64,000 nucleotides of DNA from Paramarasmius palmivorus (taxonomy: Eukaryota > Basidiomycota > Agaricomycetes > Agaricales > Marasmiaceae): assembly GCA_037176845.1 (NCBI GenBank), contig JAYKXP010000070.1:186001-250000 (forward strand), in the 5' to 3' direction. This document shows, in pieces, positions 23,630 through 35,805 of the stretch. The translations under genes were made by a program, and so were the position numbers. Each line of letters begins with the position of its first letter. Positions within the stretch are counted from its first letter, which is position 1. Below the pieces are notes generated by a model. It was not told where the DNA came from, searched no databases, and saw only the letters and a list, made by a program, of their open reading frames with translations.

Positions 23630-24908
23630 TTGTGTAGCGATATTGAGAAAGGGAGATTCTGGGGTCGATGCGATCTTTTGAGTTGGTATAAATGCAAAAA
23701 TAAGCGGAGGCTACATTTCTTGCATAGCCTCGTTTAGGGCGAAAAGGTAGAGTTTCTGTTGAAGCACATTGGTCCTTCGTTTGGTTTGAGCTCGCTTGGG
23801 GCACATTGTGAAAATGATGGCAGCATGTCATTCGTTCACTCTAATCCAAGAGATCAAGACAATGAAACGGAATAGGTCGTGTTACTCACTGGAGTTGGTC
23901 GTTCATGCCATTCCTGGTTCTTCGATGATTCTGCTCGTATAACAATGCAAACAACCCTGACAAGACCACAGTTTCCTCGCCTCCGTGTCTGAATTGGGAA
24001 GTTTGAATGCGGCTACAGCACCAAGCGAGAAACAAAGAGTTGAATTCAATGGGATAAACGAGAGGGACTATCCTGTGAGAAGAAGCCAATTGCCCAAGAA
24101 GGGGCAAGTTTCCTGCTAAATTTCGACGATTTCGTCAGGTTTTCGATGAATCGAGTATTCATTGTCTTCCGGAAGGAATAGACCACGAATAGACTTCGAT
24201 AGAGTTGATGGTAAGAGGGAAGCTTCGTTGTGGGAAAGAACTGACCCGTGTCCTTTCATTGTCAACTTGCCCGTTACTCTGCTAACCTGAATGACCTCCC
24301 TTCTCCCAGCCAGAAAGGCTTCAGATGAATGACCCAGGACGAATAATAATCGGGAGCGTGTTCTAACGGTGAAGCTACTTTCGTTGAAGTCAGCTCCTTT
24401 GCAAATCCTCAATGCCCGGATACCTTTGGACAACATGGCTTCGCATCGATTGTTTTCAGGCCTACTAGGAGGAAGTGCTAGACACTGGGCAGGAGTCAAG
24501 AGGTAGTAAGTCAGGATCCAGGACAAGCTGTTAAATCTGCGAGATGTGCTGTGACTGATGGTTAGTCTATAGCTCTGAAGCTCTCTGGGTTCAGCTTGTT
24601 GGTAGGGCGAAAGGTGAAGAGCAGGAGCAAGCGTAGCTCTTGCTGAATTATTCGTCGATGGATGTGGTTCAGATTCAAGATGTCACGGGTGTTGTTAGGA
24701 TGGTATAGAACTTGCATGCTATTTTCACCGCACAAGAGATGTAGCATAGCGCTTTCAGGATGCTACTGATTCGCATTAACGATACATAAGAAGTCTGGAT
24801 TGATAATGATACAAGATGTGGGTAGTAGATACACTCTTCCTTTGGAGATTCCTGAACCTCTGCGCAATGAAAAAGGTGAAAGCGACGGATGACTCGATGA
24901 TCATTCGG
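23630..24908. other. intergenic, nothing recognised
   Basis: Upstream region of the Clp1-like gene. A 136-codon open frame (24526-24116, minus) has no recognisable motif or splice support. No repeats noted. Confidence 0.4.
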
Positions 24909-25335
24909 CTATTTACTATTAGCGTGACTCTGAAGGGATGGTAAGCCGACACTCCAGAAGCACGGAGAACCCGACCTATCGTACCTCTCCTGCACTTCCA
25001 CTAGCTGCTTCAAACAACGCTCTCGAATCAATCCGTTGTCTACCTGTTCCCAGTCCTCGAGTCTTTGCGACATAACTCCGGTCAAAGATGTCATGGCCTC
25101 ATCATTGAGGTGAAAGCCCGAGTGCCGTTTGTTGCGAGACGTCCATCTTGGCTGCAACATCTTCCTCTGGCACCTCGTAGGGATAAGAATGAGATACTGA
25201 GGACCCCATCTGGGAGTGGTGTGGATATGTTCCATATCTCCAAGCTAAACGAAGCCATGAGGAGTATGGTATAAAAACCATATGATACACGGACGTGCGC
25301 CTTTGTTGGTATAATAAATCTCGGAGTGTCGAAGT
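24909..25335 (-). pseudogene. decayed copy of the HIHTTP family
   Basis: On the minus strand, YYTNKGARPCIIW (near 25310) matches SGRKGARPCIITHI of the intact gene at 53050. One frame over, FYTILLMASFSLE matches VYSIVIMASFSR. After a gap of roughly 30 codons relative to the intact copy, MEHIHTTPRWGPQYLILIP matches VEHIHTTPEWESAPQYLVPI. The C-terminal helix follows (LVEVQERY). Frame changes and the missing middle mark it as a pseudogene. The acidic and basic C-terminal exons of the intact copies were not found. Confidence 0.75.
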
Positions 25336-25826
25336 CGGAGACCGAGTAGAGCTTTGAATGGAGCGTCGACCGACATGCGCACCGAGAAAATGTCACCAAC
25401 TTGGGGAGGTGAAGCGATTCGAGGGGTGTTCGACGACCGGAAGCAATCTAAGTGGTCTCTGGGAGCAGGAGAGAAGGAAGAGACGAGCGTTGTCTCCAGG
25501 AGTTTAGAGCAGCGAGCTTGCGGAAGCCTGAAGCGAACAAGACACTAGGAATGATCAGGGAGGAAATCCGCCCAATATGTGAGATAGTAGGTAGCATTGT
25601 TAGTGGCTATAGTCGGGTCAGAGACACATTTTATACCCTGAGAAAGTAAATTCTTGTTCTGCAATGTTTTGAGCGTCGAAAGGTTTAAGATTTGCGATAT
25701 ACTACATTACCTGTGTAAGCATACAAATATCTAGACGAGTCTCGGAACGTCTAAAGTACAAAGCCGAGTAACGAGGGGCCCCAGAATGTGATAGATACAC
25801 AGTGCACAGGGAGCATCACCTGGATG

Positions 25827-26680
25827 TCACGAAGGTCTGCGTTTGCGAGACTGGGTGCTTTTAGAATGCCGTGGGGAAAGTGAACGATGTCGCTCTCTAG
25901 GAGGTTCCTCGCCAAGGATGTCACGGTCTCTATCCCATCGTTCTCGTCGTATCTTTTCCGGTGGGCGCTGAGCCTGGTGCGCCTCAGATTCCATATTCCT
26001 GCCTTCACGAGTATGCTTCCGGCGCTCTGGTGGGGCACCATCTACTTGACTCTTGACATTCAAATCAGGTTCTTCCGTCTCCTGCTTCACCTCCATTGCT
26101 CGCTCCTTGTCCTTCCTTCTCTTCCACATGAGTTTCCCGACGCACTTCTCGCACAACACAACCTTCACCAACGCGGATTTACTTTCCCCGTGCTCCAGAT
26201 ACGCAAATGGTAACTCCAGAGTCGTCAGGCCTGATGTACGACTCTTGTCCACATCCTCAGAACCTTCGGCCGCTTCGTGGCGTTTACATCGTGTATTTCC
26301 GCATGTTGTTTCGCCAGCGCCCGAAAGAACTTCAGCTTCCGTTCTCCATCGCAGAGCGAACTGCAAGAAAGTTAGAAAGTGTGTAACATATAGCCCTCTA
26401 AAGCGTACGTTTCCGGACTTGTAATGCTTGAGATCGCAAACTGCAAACTCTCGGTATAGGTTTGCATAATACTTGGATGCTAGCTTCTCTTCCCAAGTGA
26501 GCTGAGCGCCTTCGTCATCGTCGTCTTCACGGAGAAACCTGGTCAGAGACCGTAAGAAAACGTGGTGGTATGAGAATTATATTTGGCCTACTTGTGAGAC
26601 TGCTTCAATAATTCAAACTCTGTATGTCCTGATGGTGTTGCCTTCGCTTTCGATGAGCTTGCAGAGGGATACAGAGACAT
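25827..26680 (-). CDS. FRA10AC1-like protein
   Basis: Three exons: 26680-26592, 26538-26409 and 26360-25827, encoding 250 aa with 53- and 48-bp introns. The core runs HTEFELLKQSHKFLR, LTWEEKLASKYYANLYREF, DLKHYKSGN, ALRWRTEAEVLSGAGETTCGN and YLEHGESKSALVKVVLCEKC. This is the signature of the FRA10AC1 family (PF09725), whose human member is a nuclear protein linked to the spliceosome. CGNTRC and CEKC could form a zinc site. The last ~80 residues are highly charged and rich in Arg-Asp/Glu and Ser-Pro, like splicing-associated tails. The start codon is 55 bases from one arm of a 46-bp inverted repeat (26736-26781). Confidence 0.85.
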
Positions 26681-26735
26681 CGTTAGCCTGGCTAGCCCGG
26701 CTTTACTTGCACAGAAGATAGTCGTTCTGTAGTAA

Positions 26736-26781
26736 AGCCTGGTACTCGGGGAGGGGGTAAGCGTCGTGCTCGGCTAATTTC
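26736..26781 (+). repeat. left arm of 46-bp inverted repeat
   Basis: This stretch (beginning AGCCTGGTACTCGGGGAG) recurs as its reverse complement at 28138-28183 with one mismatch in 46 bases. Weaker similarity extends ~12 bases inward. It lies in the presumed promoter of the FRA10AC1-like gene. Confidence 0.85.
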
Positions 26782-28137
26782 GAACTCCGACTGAAAGGCT
26801 CTCTTTCTTATCAATTACGGTAACGATATGTGATCTTATCAGCGTCTTTGCTCTTTGACTCTCAACACGAAAACTTTTTCCTAGCAATTTGTGCCTCACT
26901 ATGCCTGCGAGATGTCCGCCGATCAGTCAGGCAACAACGAAGATACACTTCCCAATCAGCAGCCGACCTTTACACCCCAGCATCCACATCAACCAGACCA
27001 TCTGCACCCCATCCCGATCTTCATGCAATTCCCAACCAACAATGGTCTATCATTTGCCCAGTTACCATTGTATCCACACCACGGCCCTCTAAAAAGTGAA
27101 TATTCCACTCCTTCAACGATTTCCTAGAAATACCGACGTTCCCAATCCCTTTTTATCACCCAGCGGCCCTGTTCCACGGGTTTTCTCGCAGTCTGTTGCC
27201 CCCAAACAGTGGATTTTAACCTTCATTCAAACGCGCGGACGGACAGTTCCGAAGTTCTTGTACTACTGGTCTCGTCTTGAAGATGAGAATGGACAAGATA
27301 CTACACGGACTCGGACGCATAATTCGACACTGTCGTGGTTCCTAACGGGACGAGCAGCGTACAGGTTATCATAGATCGTAGAATATTGGCTCAAAAGCTC
27401 AATGCGGAAACCGGAAAAAGCACACGACTTTTGTGACGACTAACTGCATACCTCCCCGATGCCCCATCTCGAGCTCGTTTACTGGCTCATGGCGATGCCG
27501 GGTCAAGAGCCGTTCGGATGGAAACCACAGTTCTCATGAACTTACTACTCGTATGGATTGTGCTTGAGTGGCAAGTGCTATTTCAACTCTATTCAAGTTT
27601 GTCTAGACTCATGAGCTTCAGGTCAACGTTATTTGGCCCTGGAAGGCCAATTCTAGAAACTCTGAATACGGTACACTTTCCCAACAGGTCTCTATCAGAA
27701 TCCGGGGACCGAGAAGATGTCAACCAGCGACGGAGGAAGCTTTAGATTAAATCCATCACTGGTACTGATGTCCTGGCTCTTGACATACCGTCGCAAGTCT
27801 AAGACGATCGCACGCTGAAGGAGCTTTCCTTTCACCGCTCTCGGCTACGCTCGGGCGAGTATGCGCTTCGAGCAGGCTTCGAGTGGGCATAGGAACGTTC
27901 TATCCCATTCCTACGCTGTCCGGCTTCAATGAAGCTGGTCTGTACTCTACCTTGAATACGGCAATGTATAGATACATCTGTAATGCAGCGCGTAAAGCTT
28001 CCTTGTTATCGTCATCTGAGAACCTAAAGGTTCAGCTCTGCCTCAACGAGGCTGATCCCTGTCATGAGTGAAAAATCATACATGGACGTCCCTGCATGAC
28101 GCAATGGCGGCACTACCATCGGCATGTGTCGGACTGT
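26782..28137. other. 1.36-kb gene-poor spacer between inverted repeats
   Basis: Holds one His/Pro-rich open frame from an ATG near 26912 (MSADQSGNN...) to the stop at 27127, with no supported continuation, and other short frames. No transposase motif was recognised. Either a decayed element or a rearranged promoter segment. Confidence 0.4.
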
Positions 28138-28183
28138 GAAATTAACCGAGCACGACGCTTACCCCCTCCCCGAGTACCAGGCT
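28138..28183 (-). repeat. right arm of 46-bp inverted repeat
   Basis: Reverse complement of 26736-26781 with a single mismatch (C/T beside TAATTTC). The flanks show no obvious target-site duplication. Confidence 0.85.
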
Positions 28184-28751
28184 AGCTTAAACTTTTCCTC
28201 TCCCACAATGGTCGTCGCTCGGTCATTCGCCATTCCTTCAACCCAAGCTCTTTCTAGAATCGCTCTCATGCATCTGGGAAGTACCCCATGACACTGCAGT
28301 CAGGAGAAAGGCGTACGATCGAAAATAGGGATGGGTGTGGTGTCGGTCTACTGCAAGGTTACTAACATCTATCTGTTTTAAGTTCATTTTGATGTATGTC
28401 AGTGCATTAGAGGCATAACCGGCAGCGAATTACCGAAACGCAAGGAGTAGAACTTGTTCAGGAGCTCCGCAAACTAGAGCACTTTATTGTTCCCAAGAAG
28501 CATTCTGGCACGTTCTTTGCGGCCAAACTGCTACAGGACTGGCGCTCTCGTTGAATTACGAACCCTGAAAACTCCACAGGTGAGTCACTTCTACGTATTC
28601 CACTCTGATGATCCTTGCTCACCATCGACAGGAGAACGTTTCACTGGTTTCATCAATACCCCACACCGATCGTCTGACTTACCGATCATGGGGCCATTTA
28701 AGTGTCGTGCTCCTGTAAAAACGGTTCTCCTTCTCCACCTCCACTCTCATC

Positions 28752-30565
28752 ATGTATCCAGTCAGCCTTGAAAACGACCTAGCACCACCGCATCTTTTCT
28801 TCGGACGCGATTCCCAGAGTTTGCGGTCTCAGAAGGAGAGAACGCTTTCTCGACAACAGACAAGCAACAGCGTCGACCTGCCTACTTTGAAGAAGCTAAG
28901 GACATCACAGTTCGGCTTCTCCATGACAAGCTTATTGGGTTCAAAAAAGGACCATTCCAACAGGTCCTCTGGGCTGATGGTGTTGAGGGATTCAGGAGAG
29001 AATGCACGATCTCCACTGAGTGCACGGTACGTCTCGAAATTGATCTTGAAGACCAATCAATGGAATGAAGTTTGCTAGATCCTCTGATAGTGATTCGTTC
29101 GTTCAAACGAACCAGCTACCTACACCGCCGGCGAGGTACGCTGTCTTCTCTGACTACGCTATGGGATATCGCATTCTAATCGCCTCACCCCTATCTTAGG
29201 GACATTCAGAGGCGAACTTCGCGGGGCAGGTCATTCTTCAACCGATTATCGTCAGTCATCCGCTTCAGATCCCCTTCGTCCAGGACCTCCGAGACGCAGC
29301 AGGAGAATACAACAAAACAAAGACGGTTGCCCGCGCTACATGACCAGGGTCTTGTTCACCCGGACCCCGTTCTAGAGCAAAGGCAAGACCAATACAGCTC
29401 GACCACTTTATCGGATGATGATGACGACCTTGAATTCCAATGCAAAGGTGAAAGTGCAGCCACTCGAATCAAACAGGAATGGGAATCTCGAAATAGTACG
29501 CTGGCGGACGATGAGCGCCAGAAGTTCCTTAACTTCAGGTTCGGCACAAAGTCGGCGCCTAGCTTGGTCATCACCGAAAGCGGTCCTACAACCCTCGCAC
29601 GTGTCGCAGAGGCATCGATGGAGTCACTTCCAACGCCATCCGCCCTACAAACTCCGTCCGAAGGTCTGTTCGAATCGTCACTGCGTACACGATCCAGGCC
29701 ACCTTCGCTGCGGCTAGCGCCATTCCCATGTCCCAGTGATACATCTTCTCCACATGATCCTGACTTCAACCAGGCTCTTCTCGTTCCTTTACCTCTCTCG
29801 CCCCTTCTGTCACCCATGCTTCCGCCGACGTACGACTCGCGTCTGAGTGCTGAGCAGTACTTCCCATTGTGCATACCACTGCCTCCTTCGCCTGCCGCCG
29901 AAAACAGTCCGATGGAAGGATTCCAAACTTCTTTCCCTTGTCATAGCAGCGATAACATTTCCTTTGCACCCGCCTCTCGAAGCAGGTCAACATCTGAATC
30001 GGAGGAGTCCTACATCGCTACTCCCACCGATGCATCACATAGCACCTTGGAGTCAGCTCTCAACTGGACTGGTGGCAGACTCCGATGTAGCGCTAGGCCG
30101 AAGACATGGGCCAGCGAGCATGGGCATAGTGTTGCGATCGTCGTGGACAGCCCAATCGAGGACACTATGGGTAACCGCAGGTGGAATATCGATCCAGAGG
30201 ATGAAATCACGGTGTCGTCTTCGGCTGTCATCGTCGTTCATGATGATGGTAATAAATATGCAGCTAGTATGAAGACATCGTTGGGAGAGAACCAGGCTAG
30301 TTCGCCTTTGCCTTTCGAAAGACGTGCCACGGCAGATACCCAGAGTCAGGCATTTCCTTTACCAAAGCCGCCTCCATTCCAACGTTCCGATTCAGAGAGT
30401 GCGGTCTACAGAGTAGCTTCTCTTGAACGTACTTTCATTGATAATACTCGGGCGGTCCCTTTCCTCAGACCCTTAGCTGCTGGAACACCAGCGAAAGAAC
30501 GCGTACCATTGCGTCTAACTATCCACACGCAAGCGAGTTTGGCACGCGAAATTAGCACAAGATAA
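28752..30565 (+). CDS. large Ser/Pro-rich disordered protein, function unknown
   Basis: Three exons, 28752-29026, 29079-29135 and 29200-30565, encode 565 aa. Both introns (52 and 64 bp) are in phase 2 and the frame is kept through the small 57-bp exon 2. The sequence is dominated by Ser, Pro, Thr and acidic residues. An N-terminal basic patch (RRTSRGRSFFNRLSSVIRF) could bind membrane or nucleic acid, and SP/TP sites are frequent. No catalytic domain or zinc finger is visible. An earlier first exon cannot be excluded. It lies divergent to nothing obvious and is convergent with the RdRP gene. Confidence 0.7.
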
Positions 30566-30821
30566 GATTGTACAGCGTCGGGGTGTAGCGGAGCAGTTCT
30601 AGACGTGTTTTCACATTTTTGATCCTTCGGTTGCTTGTGGTATGTTCATATCGGCATATGGAAACAATCCCTCAAAATCTTGGTATACCCATGTTCTCGT
30701 TTCATGATTGGGACGTTTGACAATTCTTTTCTATTTGAATACAATACATATATGTACTCGTACACTGATGCATGGGGATGACCTGTACAATTGACTTATT
30801 TCGAGTGCAAATTACCATTCA

Positions 30822-33800
30822 CTAGTGATTCCTTCTTCTAGTTTCCCTTCTTCGTTCATTGAATTCCTCCTGTTCAATCTCCTTCACACCTTCAAAGACT
30901 GCTCCCAATGCTACCCACCAAAAACTCCTTGCTCCAAACGGAGGTGCCTTCCGGTGGGTGCGACAGAAGTGCTCGGCGAGCTGCCATGCATAGAAAGCTC
31001 GATGCAAGCTCTTGCCAGGTGAGATAGTGTCATCGCCAGCCAAGCTGTCGCGAACATCGCGTACAAGAGTATCGGTCTGCTCTCGGAGCTTTCGGATGTG
31101 GTCGAGACGTTTCCTGGGTTGCGACGAGTTTGCAACAATGGTGCCGACAATCGCTTCTTCCTCTGTCAGCATGGCAGTAGGCCCGCTAGCTAGAGTGTTT
31201 GCGCTACAGATAGACTCAAGACCAGACCTATAGCTCTGGAAGAGGTCTCGAATATGATCTTCTGTGTCCTCGTCAAGAGACGGGTCGATGTCGATAAATT
31301 CAGCGACTCTGTCTTCCACTAATTGGTAGACAGGATCATTCCTCGCGATACTGAGACCAGCAAAGCCGTCAGCAATATCATCCAGTTCCTCTTCTACATT
31401 CTCTTGTTTGGCTCGTCGCCGCTGCCTCCTGCTTGTCCGGACGACTTCTTGTGGGGCGTTCAGTGTAATGTCGCGGAACAGTCGGCCAATCGCTTTTTGA
31501 CTTCGGTAGTACTTTGTTTGGTCCAACTCGTACATTGTTTCAGGAGCATACCAGTCCGGCAGCAGTTGATTTTGGCGTTTTGGAATATCACGAATTGGCA
31601 CAGGGTTTCCGGACTTGGGATAATCAACTAGAGTCACAATGGATTAACTTCTAACTGTAAAACAGAACAAGGGGCGGCTCTTACCCGCGAGACTGTGTAG
31701 TTCCGCCATCTTCATGCAGTCGGGTTCGAAGATGTTAGTTTGATCGGCTAATATCCGCCAGTTGATTGAAACCATCCCGAGTACCTGGTCAGCGCTTTCA
31801 GTTTCCATTCCTACCTGAAGATGAGGTGAAGAGGACTGTACGCACGTCATGAGTAATATACTCCATAACGAAATCGGCCACGTCGCTCATTGTGCAGGGG
31901 TGATCAAGTTCACGTCTTGTTGCGGGTGGATACTCGCCAGGCTTTTGAATCCGTGCTCGATCTATCCAGAACTCTGGCAGAGTATTCAATGGAATCACGT
32001 TGTATTCGTCGCCATCGAGGTCACCTCCGCCAAGGCAGGAAGGGAGAGGTCTTTTGTCTAGACCCAAAAAACGTCAACCGTGATCCCGTAAAAATGTTAT
32101 CATAACGTACCAGTAGTGGAGAAAACAAGAGTGTTAGCCAGGTCATCATTCTCGAAAGGCGAGCCAGGCGGGGGAGCGCCTATGGCAGTGACAATCTGGA
32201 CATCGCCAGGGTGGATTGTGGGACTACGTGACACCAAAACAGGTCCTTCCAAATAAATTGGTCGTGATTGATCGATTGGCTTCACGCAGGCAAAGATGTG
32301 TCCAGGTAGCAAGTATTGAAAGATATCCGCAATACCAACCAAATTCCAGGCCCCTGGAACGGGTATACGAGCTAAGGAGAGTGTTAGACCCCTCGTGAAA
32401 TGTGTCGTAGCGTCGGCGTAACTCACCTCGATGCTTGAGTAGTCGTAGAACATGATTCTTGCCGTATTCCATGAACTTCTGATAAAAAGCGTCCTCCTGT
32501 AAAGCATGTACGCCCAGTTTGGGGAGGTTGGTTAACACCGACGAAATCCGGAAGGAGGTACCAAGACCGTGACCCTGAAGAAAGAACGAGGCACGTTCAA
32601 ATGATGTAATTGACTGTTCTGCATCTGCAACAGCAATATCCTGGAATTTCTTGAATGCGTCGTAGGGTACACCAAGCCCCTCTAATAGCATGATCAAAGG
32701 GCGGTTGAGGAAGAAGCTAAGTGCGAGGTAAGTGACAGCTTCCCATTAAACGTATATAACTCACGTCCCCGGTTTGTCAAAGACCTTTGCTATTTCAATC
32801 CTGTTTGACGGAGCACCAGAAAACTTGACCATTGAGGGTCGTAGGCAGACCGTCTTTCCGGTCAACGTGTAGTCAACGCTGAGCATACCCTTCGAACCCA
32901 TCCAACGGATTTGCAGAGCTCGTGGGTATTCGCTGAGCGGACGTTTTCTCCCCCGTCGCCGGGATTGGCGCTCTCCGTGAATGCTCTTCGCAAAGTCGGG
33001 TGACATCGTGCCAACACCGTCTGTATGTACCCATTTTTGTCCCTTCTCGTCGGTGGAGACAATATCCGGAAGATCCGTCACAATGTTACGAACCTCCGTT
33101 GTCGTAGGATCAGTTGCAGTGAAGCCTTGGCTGATCCGAGCAGCGTAGCGAGCGGGGCAGTAAATCAACTTGGAATCATAAGAGAGGTCGGCGAAATTCC
33201 CGAGGCTCTTGATAACACTGTCTGTTGTCACTTCCTTGCCATCCTGCGCAAAGGATGCCATGAAATAGACTGCATGCTCCTTCAGTGCCGACTGTGAATA
33301 GCCAAGGAAATAAAATACACGGCCAGCTACGCGCAATCCGTCCCTGAAGAAAGGTTGCACCCTCCTCTTCACGAAGTCATCCCCGTTGATCTCTCCGTTG
33401 AATTGAAGGTGAAGACGACCTTCATCGTTGAAGCTGACTCGTAGGAAGTTGTGGTGGTGTTCCGACTTGTACTGACGTATGACGCGATTCGACCGTTCGG
33501 GCATAGGACCGTCAAAGATCATACCTGTGGGCGTGATCTGGACGTGCATACAGAGAAATATGCCTTCATCCTCTCGATCAGTGATTAAGGCTATGTTTGA
33601 CGAACGATCATATCTAGATTTGACTTTCAAAAAGCATTCCTTGAGCGTATGTGTGCCCAGCCTGGGCCAACACAGCTCGTATGCTTCGTAGCCAAAATCA
33701 CGAAGGATCATAGTGATGTAATCACATCCCCTGGTTCCTCGCTTCTTGGCATCCTCCATCAGCTCGTCCACCTCCATCTCCAACTCCAGGATTTCCCTTG

Positions 33801-34848
33801 GATCCACACAGCCTTCCAGGAGTAACCTTTCCAGCTGAAAGGCGACGTGGAAATCAAGCCGCCGTAACCAAGCAAAGAAAGCCTTAAGCGTGCCTGAAGA
33901 GAAGAGCCTGCGATTGTCGACGGGATAATACTCTCTCTGGATCTCAAGATTTAACCCTGCCTCGGCAGCAAGATCGTCAAACCTGGCCAGATTTGAAGAT
34001 CTGCTGCACACCAGGCGGATCATCAGTGAGAGGTAGGGGGAAATGTCGGAATGGGGGCGACCATCAATATCAGAAAGATTGAGGTGCGCGTACCTCAAGG
34101 ATGGCACATCTCTGTCGAGAAAAGGCTGCTGTGCTTGTATGAAGAGGGGTGGCGTGGAGAGGTAAAGGAGGATGATGGGATCACCGTCTGATTCGTAACG
34201 GGTAATATAGTCGATGGTGGAAAAGTTGATGAGGACTTCTTGGGGTAAGACGGGAAAAGCGTCTTCAATAATGGACCCAAATATACCGTTGATGGTACTT
34301 GCCCGCTGGATACTAGCCAGCTGCAAGGAGAGCCTACGGTTCTCTGCATCGAATTGCAATTTGGAACCAGATACGCATGGGTAATCCCACTCCACCGAAA
34401 AGACGTGGTCTCGGCAGTCCCATCCGAATTGCAAACGTGATAGTAGCATAGGACTGCTTTCCAACTTCTGAGCAATCCTTTCCCTCTCCTCCAGTTCTGC
34501 TGGATCCAAGTAGGGAGAATGCCGGATGCTAAGGAGGACATCTTGAGATACGGGTCGATCGCTTAGTTTGAAAGCTAGCCTCCGACTACGGATGGTGATG
34601 AAGCTCCTTGGACGAGGTTCTCCATATTGAGCAAGGAATAATCTTCCTACATCTTCGGTAGGAACAGTGAGAACGCCAGAGCCTTTGTGCAGATGCCTAT
34701 CACCCTTTCTTCGAGGTTTGAACATCCGGACGTGAAAGTTGACGGGTGCGCCAGTTGTGTACGGAGGTACATGTAGGTATGTGGCGAGGTGTCGAACAAC
34801 ATCATGTTGTGAAGTGAAGAAATCGACATTCCGAACGAAGATTTCCAT
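30822..34848 (-). CDS. cellular RNA-dependent RNA polymerase (QDE-1/RDR family, RNA silencing)
   Basis: Six exons: 34848-32765, 32716-32427, 32371-32111, 32057-31846, 31784-31685 and 31627-30822, encoding 1250 aa, normal for fungal RDRs. All junctions are in phase. The start MEIFVRNVDFFTSQHDV resembles other family starts. The polymerase core includes DGVGTMSPDFAKSI, KGMLSVD and RPSMVKFSG before the first intron. RIPVPGAWNLVGIAD and the catalytic loop CLGGGDLDGDEYNV follow; its three Asp (891, 893, 895) bind the metal ions. The C-terminal ~250 residues are helical and end in a basic tail. These enzymes make double-stranded RNA from aberrant or repetitive transcripts for Dicer in quelling-type silencing. 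No frame damage is seen, so the gene should be functional. Confidence 0.93.
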
Positions 34849-34924
34849 AGCACTGTAAAATGTTGGATCAAGCGTTCGAATGGGATGAAAAGCAGATGCC
34901 ACCTCCACAGACGTCAAATCGGTC

Positions 34925-35161
34925 TTATATACCGTCAATTACGATGCCTGAAGATTTGATCGGTTTACACGAGTGTATCACGAGTTGAGTAAATGGCGCC
35001 GAAGACGAGTGTATAAGGTTTAGGAAGTCCTCCTTGTCTACGGCGAGACGCTGATGATAAGGCCCAAACGAGCGTGATTGACCAGAAATTTCATGGTCCT
35101 GGTGTTTGAGGGTCCCTTCCGCAGCCATGTAAGAATCCCCGCAGTACCCGCAGCTATCCAT
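34925..35161 (-). other. small upstream ORF with CxxC motif, 5' of the RdRP gene
   Basis: A 78-codon frame begins MDSCGYCGDSYMAAEG and ends 76 bases before the RdRP start codon. CGYC suggests a zinc knuckle, but only one pair is present. It is in a different frame from the RdRP and no intron joins the two without meeting a TAA just upstream of the RdRP frame. It may be an upstream ORF in the RdRP leader, a separate micro-protein, or chance. Confidence 0.25.
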
Positions 35162-35753
35162 CCCCTCGACCTATACACGGCTAACAACCCTTCAAGAGTA
35201 ATTCAATTGATCACATAGATAGGGATTGATTACTGCAAGGACTTCTGCACGAGATTGAGCTGAAGCTCGCTCTAAAAGAGGTGGAGGAAAAGCGCAGTAT
35301 GTTATCACAGGCGTGGTAACTTGAACACGGGACCGCCGGTACGAGCACCCGAGGGCCGAGGCCGGGCTGGAGCTGGTCACATGCTCTCACCTCTCACTGT
35401 CGAAAAGTTAAAACGTAGCGACGATGATACTAAACTCTTCCCATCCGGCCACAAAAGCTACTTTATACCGAGCGTACACGTCCAATCCTATCCAATTCAA
35501 GTCATAATCATCCGCCATCTGGTGCAGTGCTTATGCACGTTCATGTTTCTGCAGTAACGCATGTGTCTATTCACTTCTAAGCTTCCATCACATGGAAATC
35601 ATGATATATGACGCTGGTACGTCCCTCGAGCTGTTACAACTGCGATACAATATCTCACGACGGGCAGTTTCCGACATCAGATTCTCTGACAAAATGGTTC
35701 CGTCTTTGAGATTCTCTGTAAGGATGTTACGGGGCCGACGAAAGTGCAACTGA

Positions 35754-35759
35754 TATAAA
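35754..35759 (+). promoter_or_regulatory. TATA box of GH30 gene
   Basis: TATAAA 47-52 bases upstream of the ATG at 35806. Confidence 0.5.
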
Positions 35760-35805
35760 GAGCACACCTGCTAGCCCGGTGTTTTCCCCATCCATTGCTC
35801 TGAGG

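Noticed and set aside
24116..24526. 136-codon open frame on the minus strand
   Set aside because: No conserved motif and no supported exon joins; length is not exceptional for chance in this base composition.
26891..27127. His/Pro-rich open frame as a transcription factor N-terminus
   Set aside because: No downstream exon with a DNA-binding domain could be joined; the region lies within the inverted-repeat spacer.
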